Positions 50,934-61,749 of a stretch of DNA of 64,000 nucleotides are shown here, piece by piece (the first letter of the stretch is position 1; each line of letters opens with the position of its first letter). The notes beneath the pieces were generated by a model, which saw only the letters and a program-made list of their open reading frames with translations, did no database searches and had not been told where the DNA came from. The position numbers and the translations under genes are program-made. This DNA is from Streptomyces sp. NBC_01445 (lineage in GTDB: Bacteria; Actinomycetota; Actinomycetes; Streptomycetales; Streptomycetaceae): the NCBI RefSeq assembly GCF_035918235.1, contig NZ_CP109485.1:6859001-6923000 (forward strand), given 5' to 3'.

Positions 50934-51196
50934 CGCGACCCCCCCGTGATCCGTGTTCGTGAATTCCCCGGTCAGCGATGGACGCCGCGATGTCGCGGGG
51001 AGCGGCAGGGGCGGCTGATGACAGCTGTACAGCGTACGCCTCGGTTGTGGCTGGAGGGTCACCAGGGGCTCAGGTGTTCTCCACGTCGCGTTCACCCGGG
51101 TGCCGCGTCGCAGGCGCGGTACGCCCCGGTAACCCCGTACGAACTACGGAGCGGGAGGACCCGCGAGCGGGAGAGCGTGAGCTGGAGGAGCGGGCG

Positions 51197-51877
51197 ATGG
51201 CGGCAGGAATCGTGGCGGGAGCGGTGGCGGCGGTCGTGCTCGCGGCCGGCGGCGGGGTGGGCGGCAGTGGGACGGGCGGCAACGGAATTGCGGGCCACGG
51301 GACTGCGGGCGGCTGGGCGGCGGGCCGTGGGGCGGCGGAGCCGGCTCGTCACGAGGTGCGGGAAGCGGCGCGGTTCTCGCCGCCGAACGCCTTCGTGGCG
51401 TCGCCGGCGGTCACGTACGACATGAAGCTTGTGCCCGCCGGAGCGCGGATCGAGGTCGTTCAGCGCGGCGGGCACGGTCGCATGAGCGTGAGTGTGCGGG
51501 TCGAGGGGCTGGCCGCGGGGCGCGTGTACGGCGCGCATGTGCACCAGGGGGAGTGCGGCGGGGATCCGGCCGCGGCGGGTGGGCACTACCAGCACCGCGA
51601 GGATCCGGTGCGGCCGTCGAAGGACCCGGCCTATGCGAACCCGGAGAACGAGGTCTGGCTCGACTTCACCACGGACGCACACGGTGCGGGGGCGGCGACC
51701 GCGTGGCAGGGCTGGGAGTTCAGGCCCGGCGGGGCGCGGTCCGTGGTGCTGCACGGGATGCCGGGCGGAGCGGGCGCCCGGCTCGCGTGCTTCACGGTGC
51801 CGTTCGAGCCGGTGCCGTTCGAGCCGGCGTCGGCTGAGCCGGTGCCGTTCGAGTCGCCGGGTCACCGGGGGAGGTGA
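51197..51877 (+). CDS. exported Cu/Zn superoxide-dismutase-like protein
   Basis: A 226-residue protein. A hydrophobic Gly/Ala-rich start (residues 1-30) is probably a signal, followed by a low-complexity linker. The SodC core is in GAHVHQGECGGDPAAAGGHYQHREDP and ENEVWLDFTTDAHGAG: the two copper His of HVH, a bridging His in GGHYQH and the zinc-site Asp are present. Several ligands of classical SodC are not obvious, so activity is uncertain. A repeated VPFEP motif ends the protein. GGAGGAG precedes the ATG. Confidence 0.78.
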   Translation: MAAGIVAGAVAAVVLAAGGGVGGSGTGGNGIAGHGTAGGWAAGRGAAEPARHEVREAARFSPPNAFVASPAVTYDMKLVPAGARIEVVQRGGHGRMSVSVRVEGLAAGRVYGAHVHQGECGGDPAAAGGHYQHREDPVRPSKDPAYANPENEVWLDFTTDAHGAGAATAWQGWEFRPGGARSVVLHGMPGGAGARLACFTVPFEPVPFEPASAEPVPFESPGHRGR

Positions 51878-51950
51878 GGGGATACCGGCACTGGCGCGCC
51901 GGCACCCCCATCAAGCGGTCAAGCGGTCAAGCCGTCACGCAGGCCATGCA

Positions 51951-52412
51951 TCAAGCCGCAGCAGGCTCCGGCTCGGACGCCGAAGCGGCCGGCCTCTGAG
52001 CCTTGGTCTCGCCGCGTGCCGTGAAGAGCCGGTCGAGGCCGAGCGCCCCGGAGCCGGTGAAGACCAGGAGCAGCATGGCCCAGCAGAACATCGCGGACGG
52101 TTCGCCGCCGTTCTGGAGCGGCCACAGGGCCTCCGGCTGGTGGACCTTGAAGTACGCGTAGGCCATCGAGCCGGAGGCTATGAAGGCCGCGGCGCGGGTG
52201 CCGAGGCCGAGGGCGACGAGGGCGCCGCCGACGAGCTGGATGACGGCCGCGTACCAGCCGGGCCAGGTGCCGGTGGGGACGGTGCCGCCGCCCATCGCTC
52301 CGCCGAGGACGCCGAAGAGCGAGGCGGCGCCGTGGCAGGCGAAGAGCAGGCCCACGATGATGCGGAACAGGCCGAGGGCGTAGGGCTGGGCGTTGTTGAG
52401 ACGTCCAGTCAT
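51951..52412 (-). CDS. DoxX family membrane protein
   Basis: A 153-residue protein with four hydrophobic segments and the DoxX pattern (LGLFRIIVGLLFACHGAASLFG, IQLVGGALVALGLGTRAAAFIASGSMAYAYF). The family is linked to redox stress and sulfur metabolism. The start is preceded by AAGGAG. It is divergent from no near gene and convergent with the SodC-like gene. Confidence 0.88.
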   Translation of the reverse strand: MTGRLNNAQPYALGLFRIIVGLLFACHGAASLFGVLGGAMGGGTVPTGTWPGWYAAVIQLVGGALVALGLGTRAAAFIASGSMAYAYFKVHQPEALWPLQNGGEPSAMFCWAMLLLVFTGSGALGLDRLFTARGETKAQRPAASASEPEPAAA

Positions 52413-52471
52413 AGGGGGGACTCCTTGTGTCGGTTGGGGACGAACCGATGGAGGCCACAGGTTAGGGGACC

Positions 52472-54436
52472 CTAATCAACGCTTGCAAGTTCAACATTTG
52501 GCCATGATTGGCACTCCGTGCCGGGTTCCGTACGGTCCTCGGCGGCCGTCCGCAGGGCCGCCCGCGCGACCGCGTCCGCGTCCGACAAGGTCACCGAATC
52601 CACTCCCGGGCGAGCGCCCGCCGCGGTCACCCAGTGCACCCCCTCCGTGGGCACGCCGACCGCGAACCGCCGTGCGTGTGGCCGGCCCTGACGGTCGATC
52701 AGGCGGTACGGGCGCGGTGTCACGTCCACCCCGCCCGTCACGTAACCGTCGAGTGTGTGCGGCCGGACGTGGCCCGTCTTCAGGAGCCCGGTGAGCAGTT
52801 GGTCGCCGGTGCGCGCCACGTCCGTCTCCGGCAGCCGCGCCTCGACGAGTGTGGTGGCTCTCACGGATGATCCGGGCACATCGGGCGAGTGCGCGACGAA
52901 AACGCCGTCTTCGGTCCGCACGTCGAGGCGCGGCCCGATCACCGTCAGGACGCCGGACTCGACGAGCGCGGTCATCTCCTCGATGCGCCGCCGGGGCGGG
53001 CCGATCGACAGGAAGGCGTTGAGCGGGGTGTACCAGCGGTCGAGGTGGTCGCGGCGCGAGCCGCCGCCGATCCCGCCGTGGTCGACGGCCTGGCGCAGTT
53101 CGTTGCGCAGGTCGCGCAGCACGTCAAGGGCGGCCTTCACGGGGCCGTCCACGTTGCCGAGCGCGGCGTGCGCCGCGTCCTCGCGCAGATGGGCCAGGAG
53201 CCAGGTCCGCCACGCGTCGGGCGAGCCGAAGTGCAGCTCCGCGTGCGGCCGGGAGATGCGATCCCAGGACCAGCGGACACCCTCCGGAATCCCGAACTCG
53301 TACAGGACGTCGGCCTCTTCGGAGCTCTGGTGCGGCGCGGCGAGGAAGCCTTCGCGGAAACCGGCGTCCCCCGCGCCCGCGCGACGCAGCAGTGTCTCGT
53401 AATAGACGGTCTCCACCTCCTTCGCGACGAGCGGCCAGATCTCGCCGAGGAAGTCCGGCGCGTCCCCCGAGTCCGCGCGCTTGCGGAAGCGCGCGATGAC
53501 CTCGGCGGTGAGGACGGCCGGTTCGTGACGCCCGTACGCGCCCTTGGCGTTGTCACCGCGCGCCTGGTACGGGATGCCGCGGCGCGAACCGGCGTACAAA
53601 CGCGGCTCGCGGCCCGAGGGCTTGTACCGCAACTCCCCCGCGGACGTGCGGCGGTAGCGTCCGCCGCGGCCCTCGGTGAGCAGCGCCATGTGGTCGAAGA
53701 AGTTGAGGCCGAGGCCCCTCAGCACGACGGCTTCACCCGGGGCGAGGGCGGAGAGGTCCAGGTCGGCCGGGTTGGCGGGCGGCACGTGGCGCAGGCCGTG
53801 GTGGAGCGCGTACTCGGTGAGGCGCGTCTGTGCGGGGCTCGGCGCCGCGGGCAGATGGCCCTGGGCGAGGACGACGGCGGACAGGCCGGTCAGTTCCTGC
53901 CCGTTGTCGAGTACGAGGGTCTGGCGGCCGTCGTCCGCGTCGTCGAGGCGCACGGCTCGCGCCCGGTGTACCTGAACGCGTATGGCGTCGGGCGCGCAGC
54001 CCACGGTGTCGGCGAACACCCATTCCAGGTACTCGCCGTAGAGGGCGCGGGACGGGTAGTCGTCGGGGCCGAGGGGGAGTCCCTGGCGCTGGGCCCACTC
54101 GTGCAGGCTCGGGCCCCGGCGTATCGGACCCGAGCAGTCCACGCTGTCGTCGGTGAACAGCGTGACCTGTGAGGCGACGGTGTTCATCAGGAGTTCGGGT
54201 GCCTGCGATGTCCGCCAGACGCTGCCCGCTCCCGGCGGCGCCGGATCGACGACGTGGACGGTGAGGCGGGCGCCGGGCGGCAGGAGCTCGCAGGCGGAGG
54301 CACAGAGTCGTTCGAGGACGCTGGTGCCGCGCGGGCCCGCGCCGACTATCGCTGCGGCCGGCGCCGAGCACACTGCGTACAAAGAGGGACTCCAGGGGCA
54401 TGTGGGGCTGCTGGAAGCGGAACGTCCGCTCATCAT
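52472..54436 (-). CDS. FAD/NAD(P)-binding protein (NAD_binding_9 type)
   Basis: A 654-residue protein. The N-terminal Rossmann motif is AAIVGAGPRGTSVLERL, and a second dinucleotide-type motif is AVVLRGLGLNFFDHMALL (about residue 240). This architecture is seen in large adenylate-binding flavoproteins near biosynthetic genes in actinomycetes; the reaction is unknown. The start is uncertain: ATG-ATG at 54436 is used, while the conserved sequence begins about 25 residues later. Upstream is a three-unit tandem repeat. Confidence 0.78.
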   Translation of the reverse strand: MMSGRSASSSPTCPWSPSLYAVCSAPAAAIVGAGPRGTSVLERLCASACELLPPGARLTVHVVDPAPPGAGSVWRTSQAPELLMNTVASQVTLFTDDSVDCSGPIRRGPSLHEWAQRQGLPLGPDDYPSRALYGEYLEWVFADTVGCAPDAIRVQVHRARAVRLDDADDGRQTLVLDNGQELTGLSAVVLAQGHLPAAPSPAQTRLTEYALHHGLRHVPPANPADLDLSALAPGEAVVLRGLGLNFFDHMALLTEGRGGRYRRTSAGELRYKPSGREPRLYAGSRRGIPYQARGDNAKGAYGRHEPAVLTAEVIARFRKRADSGDAPDFLGEIWPLVAKEVETVYYETLLRRAGAGDAGFREGFLAAPHQSSEEADVLYEFGIPEGVRWSWDRISRPHAELHFGSPDAWRTWLLAHLREDAAHAALGNVDGPVKAALDVLRDLRNELRQAVDHGGIGGGSRRDHLDRWYTPLNAFLSIGPPRRRIEEMTALVESGVLTVIGPRLDVRTEDGVFVAHSPDVPGSSVRATTLVEARLPETDVARTGDQLLTGLLKTGHVRPHTLDGYVTGGVDVTPRPYRLIDRQGRPHARRFAVGVPTEGVHWVTAAGARPGVDSVTLSDADAVARAALRTAAEDRTEPGTECQSWPNVELASVD

Positions 54437-54550
54437 GCCGGGTCGCCCTGTCAAGGGAAGAGCGGAGTCCGGGTGTGCGCCGTATCTTCACCGGGCGGCC
54501 CCGTGGGCGACAGGCCTGGTCACGCACGGTCATTCACGACATTCACTCAG

Positions 54551-54589
54551 TACGGTCACTGACTCGGTACGGTCACCGACTCGGTACGG

Positions 54590-54601
<12 letters not shown>
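54551..54601. repeat. three 17-bp tandem repeats before the FAD/NAD(P) gene
   Basis: TACGGTCACTGACTCGG, TACGGTCACCGACTCGG and a diverged third copy lie head to tail at 54551, 54568 and 54585. The third overlaps the end of phoD. The location 115-165 bp before the next start suggests regulator binding sites. Confidence 0.8.
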
Positions 54602-56242
<1,641 letters not shown>

Positions 56243-56338
56243 GTGATCAGCCTCCTCAGTCGCCCCGTACGGTACGGAACGACGGAGACCGGCGGGGTGG
56301 TTCCGGGAAGCCGGGATCCAGGTCTTCGGCCCCAGGGG

Positions 56339-56986
56339 TCAGCAGCCGCTGAGGTACGAGGTCAGCGCGCTCTTCTCGGCGGAGTCCACCGAGAGGTTGT
56401 AGTAGTGCTTCACCTGCACCCACATGCGGACATAGGTGCACTTGTACGCGGTGCGCGACGGCATCCACTTGGCCGGGTCCTGGTCGCCCTTGGACTGGTT
56501 GACGTTGTCCGTGACGGCGATGAGCTGAGGCCGCGTGAGGTCGTTGGCGAAGCCCTGGCGCTGCGCGGTCGTCCAGGCGTTGGCGCCGGACTTCCAGGCC
56601 TCGGAGAGCGGGACGATGTGGTCGATGTCGACGTCGGCCGCCGCGCTCCAGGTCGCGCCGTCGTACTCGGAGTACCAACTGCCGGACGTGGCCGCGCAGC
56701 TGGAGTCCTGCGAGACGTTCGTGCCGTCGCGCTTGAGGACGACCTCACGGGTGTTGCAGGCGCCGGACTGGGTGATCCAGTGCGGGAAGAGGTCGCGGCT
56801 GTAGCCGTCGGAGGAGCCCTCGGCCTTGACTGTGAGCTCGGAGAGGTACGTGCGGGCGGTGGCGCCGCTGACCGGGGTAGGGGGAGCGGCCTGCGCCGCC
56901 GGGCCGTTCAGCAGGGTGAGAGCGGAGACGACGGCGGTGACGGCGCCGAGTGCGGCGGTGCGTCGACGCGCGTAGAACATGCGCAT
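56339..56986 (-). CDS. secreted HNH endonuclease
   Basis: A 215-residue protein with a Sec signal (residues 1-33, ending AAQAAPP). Its mature HNH nuclease domain has DIDHIVPLSEAWKSG (catalytic DHIV) and DNVNQSKGDQDP, as in DUF1524/GmrSD C-terminal-type secreted nucleases. It probably degrades DNA outside the cell for phosphate or nucleotides. GGGAG precedes the ATG. It lies 96 bp from phoD on the same strand, and both could serve phosphate scavenging. Confidence 0.87.
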   Translation of the reverse strand: MRMFYARRRTAALGAVTAVVSALTLLNGPAAQAAPPTPVSGATARTYLSELTVKAEGSSDGYSRDLFPHWITQSGACNTREVVLKRDGTNVSQDSSCAATSGSWYSEYDGATWSAAADVDIDHIVPLSEAWKSGANAWTTAQRQGFANDLTRPQLIAVTDNVNQSKGDQDPAKWMPSRTAYKCTYVRMWVQVKHYYNLSVDSAEKSALTSYLSGC

Positions 56987-57230
56987 GTGAACTCCCTTGA
57001 AGTGGGGGGAAGTTGGCCGAGCGGGCCCGGCCATGCTGGCGCTCCGGGGTTTCCGGGAGATGTGCGCCGAGTGACAGGGTCGCGTCAACGACGCGTACAC
57101 ATCAAGGGGGCGGACGTGACTTCTGGGGAGCGGGCGTGACTTGGGGTGCGGGCCGGTGGTACCGGGGCGGCGCGTCCGGGCGTGACGCGGGTCATGTCGA
57201 TTCGCTCAGCAGTTCGCGTACGATGGACGG

Positions 57231-57345
57231 CGCAGAAGGGGAGTAGCTCTTCGCCGGACCGTCGACATACTGCTCAGCTCGTTCTGAGCCGGCGCCCGGA
57301 GGCAGGACCCGTACACCCGGTCCGGCCAGCGAGACCTTCGGCAAA
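57231..57345 (+). ncRNA. yybP-ykoY manganese riboswitch
   Basis: The leader holds the conserved AAGGGGAGTAGC (57236-57247) and GCGAGACCTTCGGC (57329-57342) that form the paired loops of the Mn2+-sensing yybP-ykoY aptamer, with a GC-rich stem between. It is about 110 bp before a GDT1-type transporter gene, the usual partner. High Mn2+ is expected to raise transporter expression. Confidence 0.88.
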
Positions 57346-57456
57346 GCAGTGATTCAACTGCGTGCACACCTGTGTACGCACCTGAGCGCTGCCGTGCCGA
57401 GGTGTCGTAAAGGACTACGTGACTCTCGGCGGGGCAGCCCGACCGATTGAGGAATC

Positions 57457-58035
57457 TTGATCAGCATCAGCGTGATGGCGGTCGTCTTCGGCATCGTCTT
57501 CCTGGCCGAACTCCCCGACAAGACCGCGCTCGCCGGACTCGTCCTCGGCACGCGCTACCGCGCCTCGTACGTCTTCGCCGGTGTCGCCGCCGCCTTCGCC
57601 GTCCATGTCGCGCTCGCCGTCGCCGCGGGCAGCGTCCTGACCCTGCTGCCGCAGCAGCTCGTGCACGCCCTGACCGGTGTGCTGTTCCTCGGTGGCGCGG
57701 CCGTCCTCCTGATGAAGAAGGACGAGGAGGAGGAAGAGGTCCGGAGGCCCAAGGACCAGAGCTTCTGGAAGGTCTCCGGCGCGGGCTTCATGCTCATCCT
57801 CGTCGCGGAGTTCGGTGACCTGACGCAGATCATGACCGCGAACCTCGCCGCCCGCTACGACAACCCGCTCTCCGTCGGCCTCGGGGCCGTCCTCGCCCTG
57901 TGGGCCGTCGGGGGCCTCGGCATCGTCGGCGGCAAGGCGCTGATGAAGCGGGTGCCGCTCGCGCTCATCACGAAGATCGCCGCGGTCCTGATGCTCGGCA
58001 TGGGCGTGTGGAGCCTCTACGAAGCGGTGGCGTAA
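57457..58035 (+). CDS. TMEM165/GDT1 (UPF0016) family transporter, probable Mn2+ exporter
   Basis: A 192-residue membrane protein with two repeats of the UPF0016 cation motif: ELPDKTALAG (Glu18, Asp21) and EFGDLTQIM (Glu118, Asp121). Six hydrophobic segments surround a Glu-rich cytosolic loop (KKDEEEEEVRRPKDQ). Members export Mn2+ and some Ca2+. The upstream yybP-ykoY riboswitch strongly supports manganese. The TTG start has GAGGAA 3 bases upstream; a later ATG (residue 7) is less likely because it cuts the first helix. Confidence 0.92.
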   Translation: MISISVMAVVFGIVFLAELPDKTALAGLVLGTRYRASYVFAGVAAAFAVHVALAVAAGSVLTLLPQQLVHALTGVLFLGGAAVLLMKKDEEEEEVRRPKDQSFWKVSGAGFMLILVAEFGDLTQIMTANLAARYDNPLSVGLGAVLALWAVGGLGIVGGKALMKRVPLALITKIAAVLMLGMGVWSLYEAVA

Positions 58036-58111
58036 GCCGTGGATCCGGCCCTGACCAGGGCCGTTGGCGTAGTCGCCACCCTGTTTTGTACAGTTGAGGA
58101 ACAAAGTGGCT

Positions 58112-58141
58112 CCCGCCCACTCACCCTGACCGGTGGGCGGG
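58112..58141 (+). terminator. hairpin between GDT1 gene and HAD gene
   Basis: CCCGCCCAC and GTGGGCGGG form a 9-bp stem with a 12-base loop, 76 bp after the transporter stop and 34 bp before the next start. Confidence 0.45.
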
Positions 58142-58175
58142 GTCACCTTGTTCCTACGCCTGGAGGACCCTGCCG

Positions 58176-58841
58176 ATGACGGCCACCACTGTTCTGTCCG
58201 CCCGCGCCCTTCTGCTCGACATGGACGGCACGCTGGTCAACTCCGACGCGGTGGTCGAGCGCTGCTGGCACCGCTGGGCGGCCCTCCACGGGCTCGACGC
58301 CGTCGAGGTCATGAAGGTGGTCCACGGCCGTCAGGGCTACGCGTCCATGGCGCTCCTCCTGCCCGACCGCCCCATGGCCGAGAACCACGCCGAGAACGCG
58401 CGCATGCTCGCCGAGGAGACCGCCGACATCGACGGCGTCGTCCCCGTGCCGGGCGCCGCACAGTTCATGGCCGCCCTGCGCGAGGGCGGTCTCGCGCACG
58501 CCCTGGTGACCTCGGCCGACGTGGCCCTGTCCACCCGCCGCATGGCCGCCGCCGGTCTCACCCAGCCCGACCTGCGCATCACCGCCGAGAGCGTCGGCGC
58601 CAGCAAGCCCGACCCCGAGGGGTTCCTCAAGGGCGCCGCCGAGCTGGGCATCGACCCGGCCGACTGTGTCGTCTTCGAGGACTCGGAGGCCGGGATCGCG
58701 GCCGGCCGCGCCGCCGGGATGCGCGTCGTCGGCGTCGGCCCCCGCGCGGGCGCGCACGGCCCCACGGTGGTCGTGGACGACCTGACGCAGGTACGGGTCG
58801 AGGCGGGCGCCGCCGGAGAGATCCTGCTGCACATCGGCTAG
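58176..58841 (+). CDS. HAD-IA phosphatase
   Basis: A 221-residue HAD hydrolase with motif I LLLDMDGTLVNSD, motif II VTSADVALS, Lys in ASKPDPEGF and motif IV VFEDSEAGIAAGRAAGM, plus a C1 cap (residues 20-90). It resembles sugar-phosphate or glycerol-3-phosphate phosphatases. The ATG is 10 bases after GGAGG. The preferred substrate is unknown. Confidence 0.92.
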   Translation: MTATTVLSARALLLDMDGTLVNSDAVVERCWHRWAALHGLDAVEVMKVVHGRQGYASMALLLPDRPMAENHAENARMLAEETADIDGVVPVPGAAQFMAALREGGLAHALVTSADVALSTRRMAAAGLTQPDLRITAESVGASKPDPEGFLKGAAELGIDPADCVVFEDSEAGIAAGRAAGMRVVGVGPRAGAHGPTVVVDDLTQVRVEAGAAGEILLHIG

Positions 58842-59041
58842 CCCGCGCCCCTGTATCGGACAGCCCCACACCCCTGTGTCTGTATCGGCGAGCCCCGCGC
58901 CGCGCCATCCGCCGGGCCCGCGCCGCCGGACCCCTCCTGAGCGCCCCGGCCTCAACAGGCCAAACCGGGACTCACCCACCATCCTGGTACATGGCAGAGC
59001 CCCCGCCGGCAGTGTCCGGCGCGGTGTCTCAGGAGGTGTCC

Positions 59042-61120
59042 ATGACCCAGGACGCTAGCGGGGGCCTTCCCCGCACGGACCTGACGGCAGGCCCCGGCGT
59101 TGACCGCACCAGCTCCACGATCGGCGGCGGCCACGCCCCCCGCAGCGTGATGGTCTCGATCGGTGCGCTGCTGCTCGGCATGCTTCTCGCGGCGCTCGAC
59201 CAGACCATCGTCTCGACGGCGCTGCCGACCATCGTGAGCGACCTCGGCGGCCTTGAACACCTGTCCTGGGTCGTGACCGCGTACCTGCTGGCGTCGACGG
59301 CCGCCACGCCCCTGTGGGGCAAGCTCGGCGACCAGTACGGCCGCAAGAAGCTCTTCCAGATCGCCATCGTGATCTTCCTGATCAGCTCGGCACTGTGCGG
59401 CATGGCGCAGAACATGCCGCAGCTGATCGGCTTCCGCGCCCTCCAGGGACTGGGCGGTGGCGGACTGATGGTCCTGTCCATGGCGATCGTCGGCGACATC
59501 GTCCCGCCCCGTGACCGGGGCAGGTACCAGGGTCTGTTCGGTGCCGTCTTCGGCGCGACGAGTGTGCTGGGCCCGCTGCTCGGCGGGCTCTTCACCGAAC
59601 ACCTCAGCTGGCGCTGGGTCTTCTACGTCAACCTGCCCATCGGCGTCGTCGCGCTCGTCGTCATCGCGACCACGCTCCACATCCCCGTACGCTCCGCCAA
59701 GCACACGATCGACTACCTCGGCACCTTCCTGATCGCCGCCGTGGCGACCTGCCTGGTCCTGGTCGCCTCGCTCGGCGGAACGACCTGGGCCTGGGACTCG
59801 GCGCAGATCATCGGCCTAGCTGTACTCGGTGTGGTCCTCGCGGTGGTGTTCGTCCAGGTCGAGCGGCGGGCCGCCGAGCCGGTTCTGCCGCTGAAGCTGT
59901 TCCGCATCCGCACGTTCACGCTCTCCGCGGTGATCAGCTTCGTCGTCGGCTTCGCCATGTTCGGCGCGATGACGTATCTGCCGACGTTCCTCCAGGTCGT
60001 CCAGGGCATCTCGCCGACGCTGTCGGGCGTGCACATGCTGCCGATGGTCATCGGACTGCTGCTCTCCTCGACGGTGTCCGGCCAGATCGTCAGCCGTACG
60101 GGCCGCTGGAAGGTCTTCCCCGTCGTCGGCACCGGCGTCACCACCCTCGGTCTGCTCCTCCTGCACCAGCTCGACGAGAACAGCTCGACGGGCGAGATGA
60201 GCGCCTACTTCTTCGTCTTCGGCCTGGGCCTCGGCCTCGTCATGCAGGTCCTCGTCCTGATCGTGCAGAACGCCGTCTCGTACGAGGACCTGGGCGTCGC
60301 CACCTCCGGCGCGACGTTCTTCCGCTCCATCGGCGCCTCCTTCGGCGTCGCGATCTTCGGCACGATCTTCTCGAGCCGCCTGGGCGACAAACTCACGGAC
60401 GCCCTCGCAGGCCGCAGCCTGCCGCCCGGCGTCGACGTGAACGCGCTCCAGTCGGACCCACGAGGCATCGGCGGCCTGCCGCCCGCCGTACGCGGACCGG
60501 TCCTGCACGCCTTCGCGTCGTCCATCACGGACGTCTTCCTCTACGCCGCCCCGGTCGCCCTCGTCGCTTTCGTACTGGCCTGGTTCCTGCGTGAGGACAC
60601 GCTGCGCGGCTCGGTCACCGCGCCGGACGGGACGGAGACCCTGGCCAGCAACCCCGTACAGCGCTCGTCGCACGACGAGGTGGCGCGTGCCCTGTCGGTG
60701 CTCGGCACCCGGGAGGGGCGCCGCGAGATCTACGAGAAGATCACCGAACGGGCGGGCTACGACCTGCTGCCCGCCGCGAGCTGGCTCCTGCTGCGCATCA
60801 AACGGTACGGGTGGGCGGAGCCGGCGGCGCTCGCCGAACACAGCGCCGTGCCGCTGCCCGTGATCATCGCGGCGGCCCGGCAGGTGGAGGAACGGCGCCT
60901 CGCCACGCGCGTGGGTGTCGACCTCGTCCTCACCGACGAGGGCCGCGAGGTCGCCGCGCGGCTGTCCGCGTCCCGCGAGGAGTCGCTCGCCGAACTGCTG
61001 GGCGACTGGTGGGGCCCCGACCGCCCCACGGACCTGGTGAAACTGGTGGAGGAGCTCAACGCGGAGCTGTGCGGGTCGGACGCGGAGCGCCCGCACGACG
61101 GCCTGACGGCCGGCCCCTGA
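59042..61120 (+). CDS. MFS exporter fused to a C-terminal winged-helix (MarR-like) domain
   Basis: A 692-residue protein. Residues about 40-520 are a 14-helix DHA2 transporter with LAALDQTIVSTALPTI and GKLGDQYGRKK. After a linker (QRSSHDEVARALSVLGTREGRREIYEKITERAG), residues 560-692 form a winged helix (LLPAASWLLLRIKRYGWAEPAALAEHSAVPLPVIIAAARQVEERRLATRV) that is MarR-like in pattern. The fusion is unusual, since exporters and MarR regulators are normally separate. AGGAGGTGTCC precedes the ATG. Substrate unknown. Confidence 0.88.
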   Translation: MTQDASGGLPRTDLTAGPGVDRTSSTIGGGHAPRSVMVSIGALLLGMLLAALDQTIVSTALPTIVSDLGGLEHLSWVVTAYLLASTAATPLWGKLGDQYGRKKLFQIAIVIFLISSALCGMAQNMPQLIGFRALQGLGGGGLMVLSMAIVGDIVPPRDRGRYQGLFGAVFGATSVLGPLLGGLFTEHLSWRWVFYVNLPIGVVALVVIATTLHIPVRSAKHTIDYLGTFLIAAVATCLVLVASLGGTTWAWDSAQIIGLAVLGVVLAVVFVQVERRAAEPVLPLKLFRIRTFTLSAVISFVVGFAMFGAMTYLPTFLQVVQGISPTLSGVHMLPMVIGLLLSSTVSGQIVSRTGRWKVFPVVGTGVTTLGLLLLHQLDENSSTGEMSAYFFVFGLGLGLVMQVLVLIVQNAVSYEDLGVATSGATFFRSIGASFGVAIFGTIFSSRLGDKLTDALAGRSLPPGVDVNALQSDPRGIGGLPPAVRGPVLHAFASSITDVFLYAAPVALVAFVLAWFLREDTLRGSVTAPDGTETLASNPVQRSSHDEVARALSVLGTREGRREIYEKITERAGYDLLPAASWLLLRIKRYGWAEPAALAEHSAVPLPVIIAAARQVEERRLATRVGVDLVLTDEGREVAARLSASREESLAELLGDWWGPDRPTDLVKLVEELNAELCGSDAERPHDGLTAGP

Positions 61121-61164
61121 CGCCACTGCTCAGGCGCTTCGGGCCCGGCTGGTCATCAGGCTCG

Positions 61165-61662
61165 TCAGAGGAGCTTCTTGGTGAACCAGTGCTCGGCGAA
61201 CTCCTCGTCGTTGTGCGGGGCCGTCTCCTGGTAGCCGTGGCGCGCGTACAGCATGCGGGCCTCCACCAGGTCGCCCCGCGTGTCGAGCACGACCCGCTCG
61301 GCACCGAGACCCCGCGCGGAGCTCTCGACCTCCGCGAGCAGCACGGAGCCGCCGCCCTTCCCGCGCATCTCCGGCCGTACGAAGACGCGCTTCAGCTCGC
61401 CCGTCGAGGCGTCGATCATCCGCACGCCCGCGGTCCCGGCGGGCTCGCCCCGGTACCGCGCGACCAGCAACACCCCGCCCGGCGCGGCGAGATAGGCACC
61501 CGTGTCGGCGGCGACCTCGCGCTCCAGCTCGTCGGGGTCGGTCGTGTGCCCCTCGTGCAGCAGGTACCAGCGGTCGCTGACCTCCGTGTAGTACGCGCGC
61601 CACAGCTCCGCGGCGACGGCGGAGTCGAACGGCTCAGGGGTGACGGTCCACGGCGAGTTCAT
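61165..61662 (-). CDS. GNAT family N-acetyltransferase
   Basis: A 165-residue acetyltransferase. The acetyl-CoA pyrophosphate loop is VRPEMRGKGGGSVLLAEVE (Q/RxxGxG/A type), with the preceding strand GELKRVFV and a C-terminal ARMLYARHGYQET. The ATG at MNSPWTVTPEP is used. It is divergent from the DinB-family gene and convergent with the MFS gene. The acceptor substrate is unknown. Confidence 0.88.
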   Translation of the reverse strand: MNSPWTVTPEPFDSAVAAELWRAYYTEVSDRWYLLHEGHTTDPDELEREVAADTGAYLAAPGGVLLVARYRGEPAGTAGVRMIDASTGELKRVFVRPEMRGKGGGSVLLAEVESSARGLGAERVVLDTRGDLVEARMLYARHGYQETAPHNDEEFAEHWFTKKLL

Positions 61663-61749
61663 GCGGGCATTGTCGGCGAAGGGGCGGCGCCGGACGCAAG
61701 CGGGTTTCGCTCTGTACAGGCACCCGGGGTTCGGACATGCTCTGTTGCT

